DNA of 38,989 nucleotides from Alphaproteobacteria bacterium (lineage in GTDB: Bacteria; Pseudomonadota; Alphaproteobacteria; UBA6615): positions 1 through 38,989 of the forward strand of contig JAPUHN010000229.1 of the NCBI GenBank assembly GCA_027297685.1, in the 5' to 3' direction. The position numbers and the translations under genes were made by a program. Every line of letters begins with the position of its first letter. The first letter of the stretch is position 1. Below, piece by piece: positions 25,334 through 35,415 of the stretch. Under the pieces are notes generated by a model. It did not search any database. It was not told where the DNA came from and was given only the letters and a program-made list of their open reading frames with translations.

Positions 25334-26421
25334 CACTTGCATTTTAGCTTGGTGCGTACTGTTTGCGCGCGCTGCTTTATGCTCGCCGAAGACTTCGGGT
25401 ATTCATCGGCTAATTTTTTCAATGTGATACAGGCATCCTCGGTACGGTCGAGCGCCGCCAGCGACATGCCGAGTTTGAGCAGGTTATCCGGCGCCTTGCC
25501 GCTGTCGGGATAGCGCTGGAATCCGTTCGCGAACGTACGCGCGGCGGTGCCGAAATCGTTGCGGACATAAAAGGTTTCGCCGAGCCAATATTGCGCGTTA
25601 CCGGCCAGATCGTTTTCCGGATAAGTATCGACAAAAGCCCGCAACGCCTGTTCGGCGCCCGCGAAGTCGCGCCGCATCAGAAAACCGCGGGCATAGTTAT
25701 AGCGATCTTTCGGCGACCCCGGCGGTAGGACCGATGCCTCGCCGGCGCTCGCGGTCGCTTGTTGGGCGCCAGAGCTCGCACCGGCTCCCCCATCGACGCT
25801 CGGCGGTTTAATGCCCGCGGCCTTGATCTGGCTCTCGGTCAGTGTGCCAAACACGCGCGACGAGCCAGGCACGCCTTTGGGATTGACGACCACGCCACCG
25901 ACCGTCGGCGCCGTGCGCGGTGCCACCGGCGGGCCCGACGGCGTGCGCACCGCCGGCGCGGTAGCGTTGGCGACGGCGTTGGTCTGGCCATTTGAGCCTT
26001 CCAGCTCGCGCAAACGGAAGTCCACATCGGCGACCAACCGATCGAGCCGAGCGCTGATCTGATTGATCTTGAATCCCAATTCCTCGATCTGCCCGGTCAA
26101 CCCGCGCATTTGTTCTTCGAGTTGGCTTGTTTTGAACTGCAATTGCGAAACCGCGGCCGGCGGCACCGAGCCCGCGGTCGCCGAAGTTGCACCCGACGTC
26201 CCGGCAGGCCGCGCGCCGCCGCGATATACCGCGCGCTCGAGCGCCTGCAACTGCCGCTCCAGGCGATTGATTGTATTGATCAGCGGCGCTACGTCGCGCG
26301 ACTGCGCGAACACCGGCGCTACCGCCAGCATCGGCGCGGCGGCAAAAACACCGATCGCGAGCGCCGGGCCCAGCCAACGGCGGTTCAACACGGAAATGAG
26401 CTGGCGGTAAGGTGCAATCAT
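25333..26421 (-). CDS. cpoB: Tol-Pal associated periplasmic protein CpoB (YbgF)
   Basis: CpoB couples peptidoglycan synthesis to outer-membrane constriction through the Tol-Pal system. The 362-residue protein has a signal peptide ending near PVFAQ (residue 40). A coiled-coil segment at about 45-130 contains leucine-heptad stretches (INRLERQLQALERAV), and a disordered Pro/Ala/Thr-rich linker follows. C-terminal TPR repeats begin near RYNYARGFLMRRDFAGAEQAL and include NDLAGNAQYWLGETFYVRNDF, the YbgF hallmark. The ATG at 26421 has AAGGA 7 nt upstream, which decides against an upstream frame extension. It is the last gene of the tol-pal cluster and overlaps tilS. Confidence 0.93.
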   Translation of the reverse strand: MIAPYRQLISVLNRRWLGPALAIGVFAAAPMLAVAPVFAQSRDVAPLINTINRLERQLQALERAVYRGGARPAGTSGATSATAGSVPPAAVSQLQFKTSQLEEQMRGLTGQIEELGFKINQISARLDRLVADVDFRLRELEGSNGQTNAVANATAPAVRTPSGPPVAPRTAPTVGGVVVNPKGVPGSSRVFGTLTESQIKAAGIKPPSVDGGAGASSGAQQATASAGEASVLPPGSPKDRYNYARGFLMRRDFAGAEQALRAFVDTYPENDLAGNAQYWLGETFYVRNDFGTAARTFANGFQRYPDSGKAPDNLLKLGMSLAALDRTEDACITLKKLADEYPKSSASIKQRAQTVRTKLKCK

Positions 26422-26613
26422 GGCACCGTCCTTAAGTTGGTTCGATTTCAGAATCCCGATATGCGCAAGATCGACCGCAACGTCAATCACGCACGCACAG
26501 CCTGCTTGGGCAATTCGGCGAAACTATGGCGACAAAACAATACAACCCCGGGCCCGCGGTCACGGTCGAGGTTGTCATTGCAGGCACGAATTAGCGCACG
26601 CGGTGATGGTCGT

Positions 26614-26635
26614 TCGCCCCGGCGAACCGGGGCGA
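26614..26635 (-). other. Hairpin between pal and cpoB
   Basis: A perfect 9-bp GC-rich stem (26614-26622 with 26627-26635) closes a four-base loop that reads UUCG on the gene strand. It lies 25 nt after the pal stop codon. No T-tract follows, so it may attenuate or stabilise the pal transcript rather than terminate it. Confidence 0.4.
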
Positions 26636-26659
26636 CACAGCCAATACCAATCGGCAAAT

Positions 26660-27181
26660 CTAATTGGCGTCGATAACGGCGACGCCGCGGCGGTTCTGGG
26701 TGTAAGCGTTCTCGTTCGAACCCGGAATTGCCGGCCGTTCCTTACCATAGCTGATCGTTTTTACCCGGTTGGGAGCGACTCCCAACGAGACCAAATACTC
26801 GCGCGACGCGTTGGCCCGGCGCTCGCCTAAGGCGAGGTTGTATTCGCGGGTGCCGCGCTCATCGGCATGACCCTCGATCTTGAGCTTGTTGGCCGGATAC
26901 GTCTTGAGCCAGGCCGCCCATCTTTCGACGGTGGTGCGTCCATTGGAGCTTAGGGTTGATTTATCGTAAGCGAAAAATACCCGGTCACCGACATTGATTT
27001 CCAAATCGAGTTGTGAGCCGGGCTTCGCACCAGTTGGGGTGGCCGCCACCTTGGTGCTCGAGCTTTGCGCCGGTGCTGCTGAATCGCCACCGCTACTCGA
27101 ATCCGCTGCGTCATCCGACGCGCTTGTACACGCCGCTAGAAGAAACGCCGAAGCGACAACCACTGGTAGATTTATTCTCAT
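26660..27181 (-). CDS. pal: Peptidoglycan-associated lipoprotein Pal
   Basis: Pal is an outer-membrane lipoprotein that binds peptidoglycan and TolB and stabilises the envelope during division. The 173-residue protein has a lipobox LLAAC with lipidated Cys18. A Ser/Ala/Asp-rich tether follows to about residue 60. The OmpA-like domain contains VFFAYDKSTLS, KIEGHADERGTREYNLALGERRA and RVKTISYGKERP. The ATG at 27181 has GGGAG 7 nt upstream. A 237-nt gap separates it from tolB, so it may have its own promoter. Confidence 0.96.
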   Translation of the reverse strand: MRINLPVVVASAFLLAACTSASDDAADSSSGGDSAAPAQSSSTKVAATPTGAKPGSQLDLEINVGDRVFFAYDKSTLSSNGRTTVERWAAWLKTYPANKLKIEGHADERGTREYNLALGERRANASREYLVSLGVAPNRVKTISYGKERPAIPGSNENAYTQNRRGVAVIDAN

Positions 27182-27418
27182 CGAAGACTCCCTAAAGCCG
27201 TTGCTGTCCGACGCTACCCGGTTCGGACATATACTCGAATATCATACAAAATTGCGCCGCCTAAACCCGCGCAGCGCGGCGCCCCGAATCACTGTCTCCG
27301 GCCGCTTGATGGCGCACGGACTATACTGTGGGGTCTGAGTCGAATCAAGCGAAGCATCGATCCAAGCATCGGAAAATAGTAGTATTTTCAGCATCTTTTT
27401 TTGAATATTGTTTCGATT
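27182..27418 (-). promoter_or_regulatory. tolB-pal intergenic region, probable pal promoter
   Basis: This 237-bp gap is AT-rich near the tolB end. It includes a hairpin, GAAAATA-GTAG-TATTTTC (27372-27389). The adjacent run of seven T residues (27395-27401) follows it only on the + strand, so it is not a terminator for tolB. No clear -35/-10 pair was identified. The GGGAG Shine-Dalgarno of pal is at the lower end. Confidence 0.35.
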
Positions 27419-28774
27419 TCAGCGTGAACTGGCCGGTGACCAGGCGGGGTCCGAGGCCTCCACCGGGGTAATGATCTCGCGTTCGTTATGGCCGGTCAGA
27501 TCGATCGAGTAGAGCCGCGAATTACGTCCTCGCCCCTGCGCATCCGACCTGTTCTGCTTGTAGAACATCAGCACCCGCCCATTCGGCGCCCAGGTCGGAC
27601 TCTCGACCAAAAAACCCTTTGCCAGCAGACGCTCGCCGCTGCCATCCGGCTTCATGACACCGATATGAAATAAGCCGCTTTGGATCTTGGTGAAAGCAAT
27701 CAGGTCGCCGCGCGGCGACCATACCGGCGTGCCATAGCGTCCCCCCGATTTGAAGCTAATCCGGTGCTGGTTACCACCGTCGGCGTTCATGACATAGAGC
27801 TGTTGGCTACCGCCACGGTCGGATTCAAACACGACCTGACGACCATCCGGCGAGTAGCTCGGCGAGGTATCGATCGCCGGATGCGTGGTCAACCGTTTCA
27901 CCTGGCGCGTACGTAAATCCATACTGTGAATGTCCGAATTGCCGTTCTCGGCCAAACTCATAATCACTTTGTTGCCGTCCGGCGAAAATCGCGGCGCGAA
28001 GGTCATACCGGGAAAGTCGCCGAGCACTTCCTGTTCGCCGGTATCGATATTGAACAGGTATACCCTCGGTTGATCGTTGAAATAGGCGAGGTAGGTGATC
28101 TCTTGCTGGGTCGGCGAGAATCTCGGCGTTAGCACCAACGCATCGCCGTTCGACAAAAACCGATGATTGGCGCCATCCTGGTCCATAATCGACAGCCGTT
28201 TGATCCGGCGTTCGGCCGGGCCGGTCTCGGAAATATAGACGATCCTTGTGTCGAAATAGCCGCGCTCGCCGGTCATTCGCTCGTATATGGCGTCGGCGAC
28301 AATATGCGCCACACGACGCCAGTTGGACGGCGAGGTCGATAGGCTGAGGCCGGTCATCGGCTGTTCGGCAAACACATCCCAGAGACGAAAATCAGTAGTT
28401 AGCTGACCGTCCGCCGCTAATTTCACTTCGCCGACGATCAAGGCCTGGGCATTCAGCGGTTTCCAATTGACGAAGTTGGGCCGCACTGCAAGAGCCGCCG
28501 GCTGGGACAGGAAGGCGCGCTTATCGATCGGCGCAAACAACCCCGAACGCTCCAAATCGTTCGCGATCACCGTCGCTATATCGACGGCCACCTTTTGCGC
28601 CTGTGGGCTTTGCGCGAGGAAATCGGGGACCGCGATTGGTAACGGCTTGATGGTGCCCGTAACGATATCAATATTCAGCTGTGCTCGAGCGACTGTTGAC
28701 AGCGCCAACGCCGCAACAACCGTCATCAACACAAACCCCGCTCGGCGTATAATATTCTCAGTATGTAACAGCAT
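27419..28774 (-). CDS. tolB: Tol-Pal system beta-propeller protein TolB
   Basis: TolB is the periplasmic partner of Pal and TolA in outer-membrane constriction. The 451-residue protein has a signal peptide ([17 protein letters not shown] to TVARAQ). An N-terminal domain begins [21 protein letters not shown] six-bladed propeller is built from repeated (F/Y)SPDG..V.F.S blocks, for example [13 protein letters not shown] and [17 protein letters not shown]. The ATG at 28774 is 2 nt beyond the tolA stop, so translation is probably coupled. An in-frame extension into tolA is rejected because it would bury the signal peptide. Confidence 0.96.
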   Translation of the reverse strand: MLLHTENIIRRAGFVLMTVVAALALSTVARAQLNIDIVTGTIKPLPIAVPDFLAQSPQAQKVAVDIATVIANDLERSGLFAPIDKRAFLSQPAALAVRPNFVNWKPLNAQALIVGEVKLAADGQLTTDFRLWDVFAEQPMTGLSLSTSPSNWRRVAHIVADAIYERMTGERGYFDTRIVYISETGPAERRIKRLSIMDQDGANHRFLSNGDALVLTPRFSPTQQEITYLAYFNDQPRVYLFNIDTGEQEVLGDFPGMTFAPRFSPDGNKVIMSLAENGNSDIHSMDLRTRQVKRLTTHPAIDTSPSYSPDGRQVVFESDRGGSQQLYVMNADGGNQHRISFKSGGRYGTPVWSPRGDLIAFTKIQSGLFHIGVMKPDGSGERLLAKGFLVESPTWAPNGRVLMFYKQNRSDAQGRGRNSRLYSIDLTGHNEREIITPVEASDPAWSPASSR

Positions 28775-28776
28775 GG

Positions 28777-29637
28777 CTAACCCAACATCTCCCTCGGATC
28801 GAAATTGAACCTTATCTCTTTCCACAGATCATAGCGATTTTGCGGCAGGTTGAAGGGCTGACACTGCTGATTGAGCACCGCCCGCCGCGCCGCATCGGCC
28901 GCGGCTTGAACAAAGCTATCCAGCGCCATCCGCTCGGCGTCGATTACCCGCGCCTCCCGCACAAATCCCTGCCGGTCGACGCGGATGAAGATCGTTATCG
29001 CCAGATTCTCGGCTCCCTGCGCTCCGATCGGCGGGTTCCAACAGGGCTCGATCTGCTGGCGGATCATCTGCTTCAGGCGTTCGATTTCCGTAATCGAAGC
29101 CCGGTCGTTGATCCTCGGCTGCGACGGTGACGGCTTGCCGTCATCCTTTGGCGCTGCCGGCTTTTTCGTTTTTGGTGGCGTCTTCTCGGGCGGAAGGTCC
29201 TTTAAAATCGAGGCGAAATCGCGCAGCGGCTTGGGCGGTTTGGGCTTTGACTGCGGCTTCGCCCGCGCCAAGGTCGTCGGTTTCGGCTTTACTTTCTCAG
29301 GTTCCTTCGGCGGTTGCTTCTTCGGCGGCTTCGGCTTGGCGACCGGTGGCGGTGGCGGCGCCTCGACTACTTCCGGCTCGGCCGGTGGCTCCGGTGGTGG
29401 CGCGGGCGGCGGCGGGGGCGGTGCAGCGGCCTCGGGTTCCGGCTCGGGCTCTGGCGTCGTCGGGGGCGGCGGCGCATCAAGATCGTCGACGAAGACAAGG
29501 TCGACCGGAATTATGGTGACCGCAACCGGCGGTTGCGTGAACAACTCGGGCAATCCGAACAGCGCAAACAGCACCAACACCAGGTGGACGCTGACGGAAG
29601 CGAAAACACCGCTGCGCATGTTGGCAAAACCCATCAT
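28777..29637 (-). CDS. tolA: Energy-transducing protein TolA
   Basis: TolA spans the periplasm and transmits proton-motive force from TolQR to TolB-Pal. The 286-residue protein has an N-terminal transmembrane helix at about 12-30 with the SVHL element that contacts TolQ. A long proline-, glutamate- and lysine-rich segment covers about 50-175 (first acidic, then basic). A C-terminal TolA/TonB-like domain contains [20 protein letters not shown]-like strands (actual [12 protein letters not shown]) and [11 protein letters not shown], whose two Cys probably form a disulfide. It lies 21 nt after tolR and 2 nt before tolB. Confidence 0.93.
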   Translation of the reverse strand: MMGFANMRSGVFASVSVHLVLVLFALFGLPELFTQPPVAVTIIPVDLVFVDDLDAPPPPTTPEPEPEPEAAAPPPPPPAPPPEPPAEPEVVEAPPPPPVAKPKPPKKQPPKEPEKVKPKPTTLARAKPQSKPKPPKPLRDFASILKDLPPEKTPPKTKKPAAPKDDGKPSPSQPRINDRASITEIERLKQMIRQQIEPCWNPPIGAQGAENLAITIFIRVDRQGFVREARVIDAERMALDSFVQAAADAARRAVLNQQCQPFNLPQNRYDLWKEIRFNFDPREMLG

Positions 29638-29658
29638 CCCAATGCCATCCGCCTCAGC

Positions 29659-30102
29659 TCACTTCGCGGTGTCGCCGGGAAGCGGTGCTTCGGCGATCAG
29701 CGCGACTTTCGAAAATCCGGCCTGGGAAACCAGTCCCATGACCTGAATGATCCGGCCATAGCTGATGGTGCGGTCGCCGCGCACGAAAATGCGCAGATCA
29801 GGGTTGGCCTGCGACACCGCCCGTAGGCGCGGCGCCAAGGCCTCTTCGGTGATCTCGGCCTCCTGGATGAATATATTGCCATCGGCGTCGACCGTGATTA
29901 CCAGCGGATCCTGGTTTTCGTTGAGCGGTTTAAGGGTCGCCTTCGGCAGATCGACCGGAACTCCAATGTTCACGAGCGGCGCGGCGACCATGAAAATAAT
30001 CACCAGCACCAACATGACGTCGACGAACGGCGCGACGTTAATGTCGGTCACCGGTCCGCGGTGCGGCCGGCGTAGGTTGGACCTGATGTACCGGCGTGCC
30101 AT
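29659..30102 (-). CDS. tolR: Tol-Pal proton-channel subunit TolR (ExbD family)
   Basis: TolR forms the proton pathway with TolQ. The 147-residue protein has a single transmembrane helix at about 24-42 containing Asp28 (INVAPFVDVMLVLVIIFMV), the residue corresponding to the proton-carrying Asp of the ExbD/TolR family. The periplasmic domain includes VDLPKATLKPLNENQDPLVITVDADG and RIFVRGDRTISYGRI. It starts three bases after the tolQ stop. Confidence 0.97.
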   Translation of the reverse strand: MARRYIRSNLRRPHRGPVTDINVAPFVDVMLVLVIIFMVAAPLVNIGVPVDLPKATLKPLNENQDPLVITVDADGNIFIQEAEITEEALAPRLRAVSQANPDLRIFVRGDRTISYGRIIQVMGLVSQAGFSKVALIAEAPLPGDTAK

Positions 30103-30105
30103 CGC

Positions 30106-30837
30106 CTATTTCGCCTCTTCGAGTTGGCGCGACAAGATGGCCGTGAATTCGGCGGCGAAGCCATCGAGCCTTTGGGCGTAACGGTTCATGTCGGTACTGA
30201 ATTTATTGTAGGCGGCCACCGCCGGTATCGCGACGATGAGACCCATGGCGGTGGTGAACAAGGCTTCCGACATACCCGGCGCAATAACGGCAATGCTGGT
30301 GTCCTTGGCCAACGCAATCGCCTGAAAACTGTTCATGATGCCCCACACAGTGCCGAACAGCCCAATGAAAGGCGCCGTCGCACCGGCCGACGCGAGAAAC
30401 ACCATGTATCGTTCGAGGCGCTCCATTTCGCGGCCCAGGGTCACGTCCATCACCCGCTCGATGCGATCTTGCAAATTGGTGCGCAACGCTACCGTCGACG
30501 ACAAACCACGTTCCGTCGAACGCCGCCACTCCTGCATCGCGGCGGCGAACACCGCCGACATGGGATCGCCGGGTCTTGTGCCGTAGCTCTCGTAAAGCTC
30601 GTCGAGCGACCCGCCCGACCAGAAGCTCTCCTCGAAGCGGCGGGCTTCCCGCTCGAGGCGGCGCACCCGTAGCCATTTGTCGATAATGATCGTCCACGAC
30701 CAGAACGACGCGACGAACAATACCAACATCACCAACTTGATGACGATGTCCGACCGCAGAAACAACGCCCACACCGAAAAATCGGTGATGTTGACGCCCC
30801 CTGTCACCGCAACCGTTTCAATGATATTCGATTCCAT
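30106..30837 (-). CDS. tolQ: Tol-Pal proton-channel subunit TolQ
   Basis: TolQ is the three-helix inner-membrane subunit that surrounds TolR and contacts TolA. The 243-residue product has helix 1 at about 30-50 (IVIKLVMLVLFVASFWSW) and a cytoplasmic loop with MSAVFAAAMQEWRRS. Helices 2 and 3 carry FIGLFGTVWGIMNSFQAIA and ALFTTAMGLIVAIPAVAAYN, the signature of the MotA/TolQ/ExbB family. It is preceded by ybgC with a 70-nt gap. Confidence 0.97.
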   Translation of the reverse strand: MESNIIETVAVTGGVNITDFSVWALFLRSDIVIKLVMLVLFVASFWSWTIIIDKWLRVRRLEREARRFEESFWSGGSLDELYESYGTRPGDPMSAVFAAAMQEWRRSTERGLSSTVALRTNLQDRIERVMDVTLGREMERLERYMVFLASAGATAPFIGLFGTVWGIMNSFQAIALAKDTSIAVIAPGMSEALFTTAMGLIVAIPAVAAYNKFSTDMNRYAQRLDGFAAEFTAILSRQLEEAK

Positions 30838-30907
30838 CCTGAGAGTTTGTCCTTTGCTGAAGCGCTAGCTGAAGTCGTTGTGGCGATCTGTTTCCGATGG
30901 GTACGCG

Positions 30908-31411
30908 CTAGGCCGCGATAAGCGTGGCAATCGCACCGCGAATGCCTACCGGCATACGCGCCGGCCGTTGAGCGTTATCAAGACAGGCCAAGCGGATTTT
31001 AAGTTCGACGAGTTCGGTTTCATTGCCGTTGTCGTCCAGGCGCATGACACGCTGGGTCGCCCTAAGGCTGGCGCCGCCGACCGCATCGATACGCGTGCGG
31101 ACGGCGATTTTATCGTCGAGGCGGGCCGGTTGTAGATACTCCGCGGCACAGCTGCGCACGGCAAACGCCACTCCAGCTTCGGCCATCAACCGCCGATGTT
31201 CGACACCCAGGCAGCGGATCATTTCGGTGCGCGCCCGTTCGGCAAATTTAAGGTAATTGGCGTAGTAGACGATTCCGGCGGCATCGGTGTCTTCATAATA
31301 GACCCGCATCGGTAAAACGTGTTCGCCATTGTCGAACCACCCGCGTGGGCTTTCCCGCTCTGAAACTTGCTCGCCATCCGCCACCATATTTCGGCCGTCA
31401 GTCGACGCCAT
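30908..31411 (-). CDS. ybgC: Tol-Pal associated acyl-CoA thioesterase YbgC
   Basis: YbgC is a hot-dog-fold thioesterase that hydrolyses acyl-CoA and is regularly encoded ahead of tolQ. The 167-residue form has [28 protein letters not shown], including the catalytic Asp region (EDTDAAG) and the [10 protein letters not shown] signature. The start at 31411 (MASTDGRNM) overlaps the 3' end of ruvB by 14 bases. Later in-frame starts (for example an ATG 8 codons on) are possible. The frame extends further upstream only inside ruvB. Confidence 0.93.
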   Translation of the reverse strand: MASTDGRNMVADGEQVSERESPRGWFDNGEHVLPMRVYYEDTDAAGIVYYANYLKFAERARTEMIRCLGVEHRRLMAEAGVAFAVRSCAAEYLQPARLDDKIAVRTRIDAVGGASLRATQRVMRLDDNGNETELVELKIRLACLDNAQRPARMPVGIRGAIATLIAA

Positions 31412-32501
31412 CGTCGCCTGAACTGAAATTATGAGAATCATTTGTGGCAACGGTGTGGCCGTCCAAAAGTTCACCTTGGGTGCGCTTCGGGGGTTCCATG
31501 CCGAGATGCCGATAAGCCCCGGCAGTTATTAGCCGCCCCCGCGGCGAGCGTTGCAGGAACCCCTGCTGCATTAAAAACGGCTCGACGACGTCTTCAATGG
31601 TATCGCGTTCTTCCGACAAGGCGGCGGCGATGGTCTCGATACCGACCGGGCCGCCGGCGTAATTCTCGACGATAAGGCGTAAGTACCGGCGATCCATCGA
31701 ATCGAGGCCGCGAGCGTCGACTTCCAGGCGCGTCAGCGCCCGGTCGGCCACCGCCTCATCGACCGGTAGACTGGCCTCGACAACGGCGAAGTCGCGTACC
31801 CGGCGCAGCAAACGGCCGGCCACGCGGGGCGTTCCGCGCGCACGTTTGGCGATTTCGACGGCGCCGGTATCGGTTATCGGAAGGTCGAGCAATGCAGCGT
31901 TACGCTGGACTATCGAGATCAATTCGTCGGCCGAATAAAATTCGAGCCGCATGCCAATGCCGAAACGTTCGCGCAGCGGCCCCGTCAACAAGCCTAACCG
32001 GGTGGTCGCGCCGACCAGCGTGAACGGTTGCAACTCGATGCGCACCGAGCGTGCGGCCGGCCCCTCGCCGATCATAAGATCGAGTTCGCCGTCTTCCATC
32101 GCCGGGTACAGAACCTCTTCAACAGCCGGGTTGAGGCGGTGAATTTCGTCGATGAACAGAACGTCGCGGGGTTGCAGATTGGTCAGAACCGCCGCCAGGT
32201 CGCCTGCCTTGGTGATAATCGGCCCCGACGTCGCGCGAAAGCCAACGCCGAGTTCCTGGGCGACGATGCGCGCCAGCGTTGTCTTTCCCAACCCTGGCGG
32301 TCCGTGCAGCAGCACATGGTCGATCGGTTCGCCACGCTGGCGCGCCGCGGCGACAAACACCGCCAAATTATCGCACAGCGCGCGCTGGCCGACGAACTCG
32401 GCCAGGGTCTGCGGCCGCAGATTGATTTCGGCGCCATCGTCCGACGCCACCTTAGCGTCGACCAACCGGCCCGATTTGCCGTCGGCGACCGCATCGCTCA
32501 T
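31398..32501 (-). CDS. ruvB: Holliday junction branch migration helicase RuvB
   Basis: RuvB is the AAA+ motor that, on RuvA-bound junctions, drives branch migration. The 367-residue protein has Walker [10 protein letters not shown], Walker [27 protein letters not shown], the [18 protein letters not shown] sensor region and a C-terminal winged-helix domain ([18 protein letters not shown]). The ATG at 32501 overlaps the ruvA stop by four bases (ATGA). Confidence 0.97.
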   Translation of the reverse strand: MSDAVADGKSGRLVDAKVASDDGAEINLRPQTLAEFVGQRALCDNLAVFVAAARQRGEPIDHVLLHGPPGLGKTTLARIVAQELGVGFRATSGPIITKAGDLAAVLTNLQPRDVLFIDEIHRLNPAVEEVLYPAMEDGELDLMIGEGPAARSVRIELQPFTLVGATTRLGLLTGPLRERFGIGMRLEFYSADELISIVQRNAALLDLPITDTGAVEIAKRARGTPRVAGRLLRRVRDFAVVEASLPVDEAVADRALTRLEVDARGLDSMDRRYLRLIVENYAGGPVGIETIAAALSEERDTIEDVVEPFLMQQGFLQRSPRGRLITAGAYRHLGMEPPKRTQGELLDGHTVATNDSHNFSSGDDGVD

Positions 32502-33133
32502 TGACCGAGCTCCTTCAAGGCCGCCGGAATAAGCGCTTCGAGCGAGCTGGCCTCACCCGGTGCGCCGATGGCCCGCGTCACCGCGCCAAATGCCTCTGCC
32601 CTGCCGTAGCCCAAATTTACCAGCGCGGAAATGGCGTCGGCGGTGACGCCCTCCGGGCCCGCGGTGGCAGCCGCTGGCGCGGTCGCCGGCGATTGCCGAT
32701 CGGCCGCGACGACGTGTAATCCGCCAGCAACGGTCAGGATTCGATCCTTGAGCTCGGTTAGCAGGCGGGCCGCCAGCCGAGGTCCGACACCGTCGGCACG
32801 CGACATCAGCGCCTTGTCCTGGGCCAGAATGGCCTCAACCAATTGATCGGGCGACAGGGTTCCCAGGATAGCCAGCGCCACCTTGGCGCCGACGCCCTGG
32901 ACCGTCGTCAGCAGGCGAAAGCACTCGCGCTGGCGTACATCGGAGAAACCGTACAACGAGATTTGAGATTCGCGTACGTGGGTTTCGATGTGCAGATCGG
33001 TGGGCGTACCCAGGCCCGGTAGCGCATTTATGGTTCGCGCCGGACAGTGAACCAGATAGCCGACACCCGATACATCGATCACCAGCCAGTCGGGCCCTAA
33101 GTCGTCGATTATGCCTTTTAGGCGCGCGATCAT
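32498..33133 (-). CDS. ruvA: Holliday junction binding protein RuvA
   Basis: RuvA tetramers bind four-way junctions and load RuvB. The 211-residue product begins [20 protein letters not shown], the conserved OB-fold start. It contains two helix-hairpin-helix-like segments ([17 protein letters not shown] and [17 protein letters not shown]). A low-complexity Ala-rich linker precedes the C-terminal RuvB-contact domain ([18 protein letters not shown]). The ATG at 33133 overlaps the ruvC stop by four bases, which decides against the longer upstream frame. Confidence 0.96.
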   Translation of the reverse strand: MIARLKGIIDDLGPDWLVIDVSGVGYLVHCPARTINALPGLGTPTDLHIETHVRESQISLYGFSDVRQRECFRLLTTVQGVGAKVALAILGTLSPDQLVEAILAQDKALMSRADGVGPRLAARLLTELKDRILTVAGGLHVVAADRQSPATAPAAATAGPEGVTADAISALVNLGYGRAEAFGAVTRAIGAPGEASSLEALIPAALKELGQ

Positions 33134-33621
33134 TGGGCAGCTTCGAGGCGTTGCGACGTCGCCATATGGTGAGCATGGCAAACCGCCACCGCCAGCGCGT
33201 CGGCGGCGTCGGCCGTCGTCACGTCGGCGCCCGGCAGCAACACCGAAATCATGTGGCCGATTTGCGTTTTGTCGGCGTGGCCGTACCCAACGACGCTTTT
33301 TTTAATTGTATTGGCGGCGTACTCGGCGACCGGTAAACCGGCTTGCGCGGGAACCAGCATGACGATGCCGCGCGCCTGGCCCAATTTCAGTGTCGCCTGT
33401 CCATCCCTATTCATGAATGTCTCCTCGACGGCCGCACCGTCGAGCCGATACTCGCCGATGACCCTCGTCAAACCCTGGTGCAACCGCAATAGCCGTTCGG
33501 CCAGCGGACCGGCGCCGGAACGCACCACACCATTGGCAACGTGGCGCAATCGATTGGATTCGGCTTCGATCACGCCCCAACCCGTATTGCGCAGCCCCGG
33601 GTCCAAGCCCAGCAACAGCAT
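33130..33621 (-). CDS. ruvC: Crossover junction endodeoxyribonuclease RuvC
   Basis: RuvC resolves Holliday junctions by symmetric nicking. The 163-residue protein has all four acidic catalytic residues at the numbering of the E. coli enzyme: Asp7 ([13 protein letters not shown]), Glu66 ([11 protein letters not shown]), Asp138 and Asp141 ([16 protein letters not shown]). It heads the ruvC-ruvA-ruvB unit with 4-nt overlaps. Its start is 44 nt after the stop of the YebC-family gene. Confidence 0.97.
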   Translation of the reverse strand: MLLLGLDPGLRNTGWGVIEAESNRLRHVANGVVRSGAGPLAERLLRLHQGLTRVIGEYRLDGAAVEETFMNRDGQATLKLGQARGIVMLVPAQAGLPVAEYAANTIKKSVVGYGHADKTQIGHMISVLLPGADVTTADAADALAVAVCHAHHMATSQRLEAAQ

Positions 33622-33665
33622 TGATTCGCCTCCGCGTGCTCGCGCACGGTGTTCGCCGCCGACAC

Positions 33666-34415
33666 CTAGTCGGCGAGCTGTGCCATTACCTCGTCGCTCA
33701 TCTCGAAGTTGGCCGACACGTTCTGCACATCGTCACCGTCTTCCAGCGCATCGATCAATTTAACGAGCGTTTGCGCAGCGTTGACGTCGACATCGACGGT
33801 TGTCTGCGGCTGCCATGTCAGGGCGGCTGATTCCGGCACGCCAAAATTTGCTTCCAGGGTCTCGACAACCTGGCCAAAATCATTGGGATCGCAGCTTATT
33901 TCGTGGCCGTTCGCCGAGCTGCTGACATCTTGGGCGCCGGCCTCAAGCGCCGCTTCAAACATGGTATCTGCATCGGCCACGTCCGGCCCATACGTGATCT
34001 GGCCGACCCGGTCGAACAAGAACGCCACGCTGTTGGTCTCGCCGAGATTGCCGCCGAATTTCGAAAACGCCGAGCGGACTTCCGACGCCGTCCGGTTGCG
34101 GTTATCGGTCAGGGCGTCGACGATCACCGCAACGCCGGCCGGCCCGTAGCCCTCGTAGCGAATCTCTTCGTAGTTCGCGCCCTCGTCGCCGCCGGCCGCT
34201 TTGTTGACCGCCCGCTCGATGCGGTCCTTCGGCATGTTGGCGCTACGCCCTGCCGCGACCGCCGAGCGCAAGCGCGGGTTTTGCGCCGGATCGGGCGCGC
34301 CCATGCGGGCCGCCACCTCGATTTCGCGCGCCAATTTGGCGAATAACTTGGCCCGCTTTTTATCCTGCGCACCCTTACGGTGCATGATGTTCTTAAATTG
34401 GGAATGGCCAGCCAT
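33666..34415 (-). CDS. YebC/PmpR-family protein
   Basis: Members are described as DNA-binding regulators or, in some cases, translation factors for proline stretches. The 249-residue product begins [25 protein letters not shown], the defining family start. It contains [48 protein letters not shown] and a C-terminal acidic end. It is usually found upstream of ruvC, as here. Whether it regulates ruvCAB is unknown. Confidence 0.93.
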   Translation of the reverse strand: MAGHSQFKNIMHRKGAQDKKRAKLFAKLAREIEVAARMGAPDPAQNPRLRSAVAAGRSANMPKDRIERAVNKAAGGDEGANYEEIRYEGYGPAGVAVIVDALTDNRNRTASEVRSAFSKFGGNLGETNSVAFLFDRVGQITYGPDVADADTMFEAALEAGAQDVSSSANGHEISCDPNDFGQVVETLEANFGVPESAALTWQPQTTVDVDVNAAQTLVKLIDALEDGDDVQNVSANFEMSDEVMAQLAD

Positions 34416-34552
34416 GGCCCGTACACTCTCTAAGTTATGCGCATTTCTTACGCGTTTATACCATATATGGTAGCCGGTGCGAGCACTACGCTCTTATCAT
34501 CGTTTGAAAATCCAGCAGCGCCGAGGCGCTTCTACACGCAAATACAAACCGG

Positions 34553-35398
34553 CTATTGCACCGCATCACCGTGTCGATCTCCAGCGTCGGTCGGCCATGC
34601 CGGCGCCAAACGTCCACCGATGCGCAGCGGCGCCACATAACGCGCCAAGCCGCTGCTGTCGTCGGTTTCAACATAAACCGCGCAAAGATCTGCTTGTCCG
34701 GACGCCGGACTCAACCGTTCGCCCGGCATTTTCCGGCGAAATCGCGCGATTGCAGGTTCCTTCAGCATGCCGATGACCGAATCGTAATCGCCACACATGC
34801 CGGCATCGGTCTGATAGGCGGTGCCGCCGCCGAGAATTTGCGCGTCGGCGGTGGGCACGTGGGTATGGGTGCCGACGATCAGACTGGCGCGGCCATCAAA
34901 GGCATGACCCATCGCCATTTTTTCCGACGAGGCCTCGCCATGAACGTCGATGACGATGGCGTCGACCGCGCTGCCGAGCGGGTGGAGGCGCACGGCTTCT
35001 TCGAGCGCCGGGAAGGGATCGTCGAGTGGGTCCATGAACAGCCGGCACATCACATTGACGACCAGAACCCGGCGGCCGCGCGAAGCCTCGAAGACGCCGA
35101 CGCCGCGCCCCGGCGTACCGGCCGGATAATTCACCGGCCGCAACAGCCGCGGGTCGTTGTCGATTTGGCCAATGATGTCGCGCTGATCCCAAACATGGTT
35201 GCCGGTCGTAATCACATCGGCGCCAGCGTCATACAGGTCACTGCAAATCTTATCGGTAATGCCGAACCCGTGGGCTGCGTTCTCGCCATTGACGATGACG
35301 AAGTCGAGCGCCAACCGGCGCCGCAAATCCGGCAAGTGTTCGATAACAACATCGCGCCCGGCCCGGCCCACCACGTCTCCGCAAAACAGGATATTCAT
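34553..35398 (-). CDS. YmdB-like calcineurin-fold phosphoesterase
   Basis: This 281-residue metallophosphoesterase of the TIGR00282/YmdB group has characterised members that hydrolyse cyclic nucleotides. Metal-site motifs are visible in order: FCGDVVGRAG with the first Asp, NGENAAHGFGI, TTGNHVWDQRD, VDVHGEASSEK and GTHTHVPTADAQ. DAGMCGDYDSVIGM is the family's conserved C-terminal segment. The ATG at 35398 is followed directly by this canonical start; an in-frame extension to 35482 lies in the cyclo-ligase gene and is rejected. The 18-nt gap to the cyclo-ligase stop suggests co-transcription. Confidence 0.92.
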   Translation of the reverse strand: MNILFCGDVVGRAGRDVVIEHLPDLRRRLALDFVIVNGENAAHGFGITDKICSDLYDAGADVITTGNHVWDQRDIIGQIDNDPRLLRPVNYPAGTPGRGVGVFEASRGRRVLVVNVMCRLFMDPLDDPFPALEEAVRLHPLGSAVDAIVIDVHGEASSEKMAMGHAFDGRASLIVGTHTHVPTADAQILGGGTAYQTDAGMCGDYDSVIGMLKEPAIARFRRKMPGERLSPASGQADLCAVYVETDDSSGLARYVAPLRIGGRLAPAWPTDAGDRHGDAVQ

Positions 35399-35415
35399 GC
35401 TGGCATCTCTAGAGC

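Noticed and set aside
27372-27401. Hairpin plus T-run after tolB as its terminator
   Set aside because: The T-run follows the hairpin only on the plus strand, while tolB is transcribed on the minus strand, and no plus-strand gene ends here.
29300-29480. Low-complexity repeat in tolA
   Set aside because: The Pro/Glu/Lys-rich coding repeat is the extended periplasmic arm typical of alphaproteobacterial TolA.
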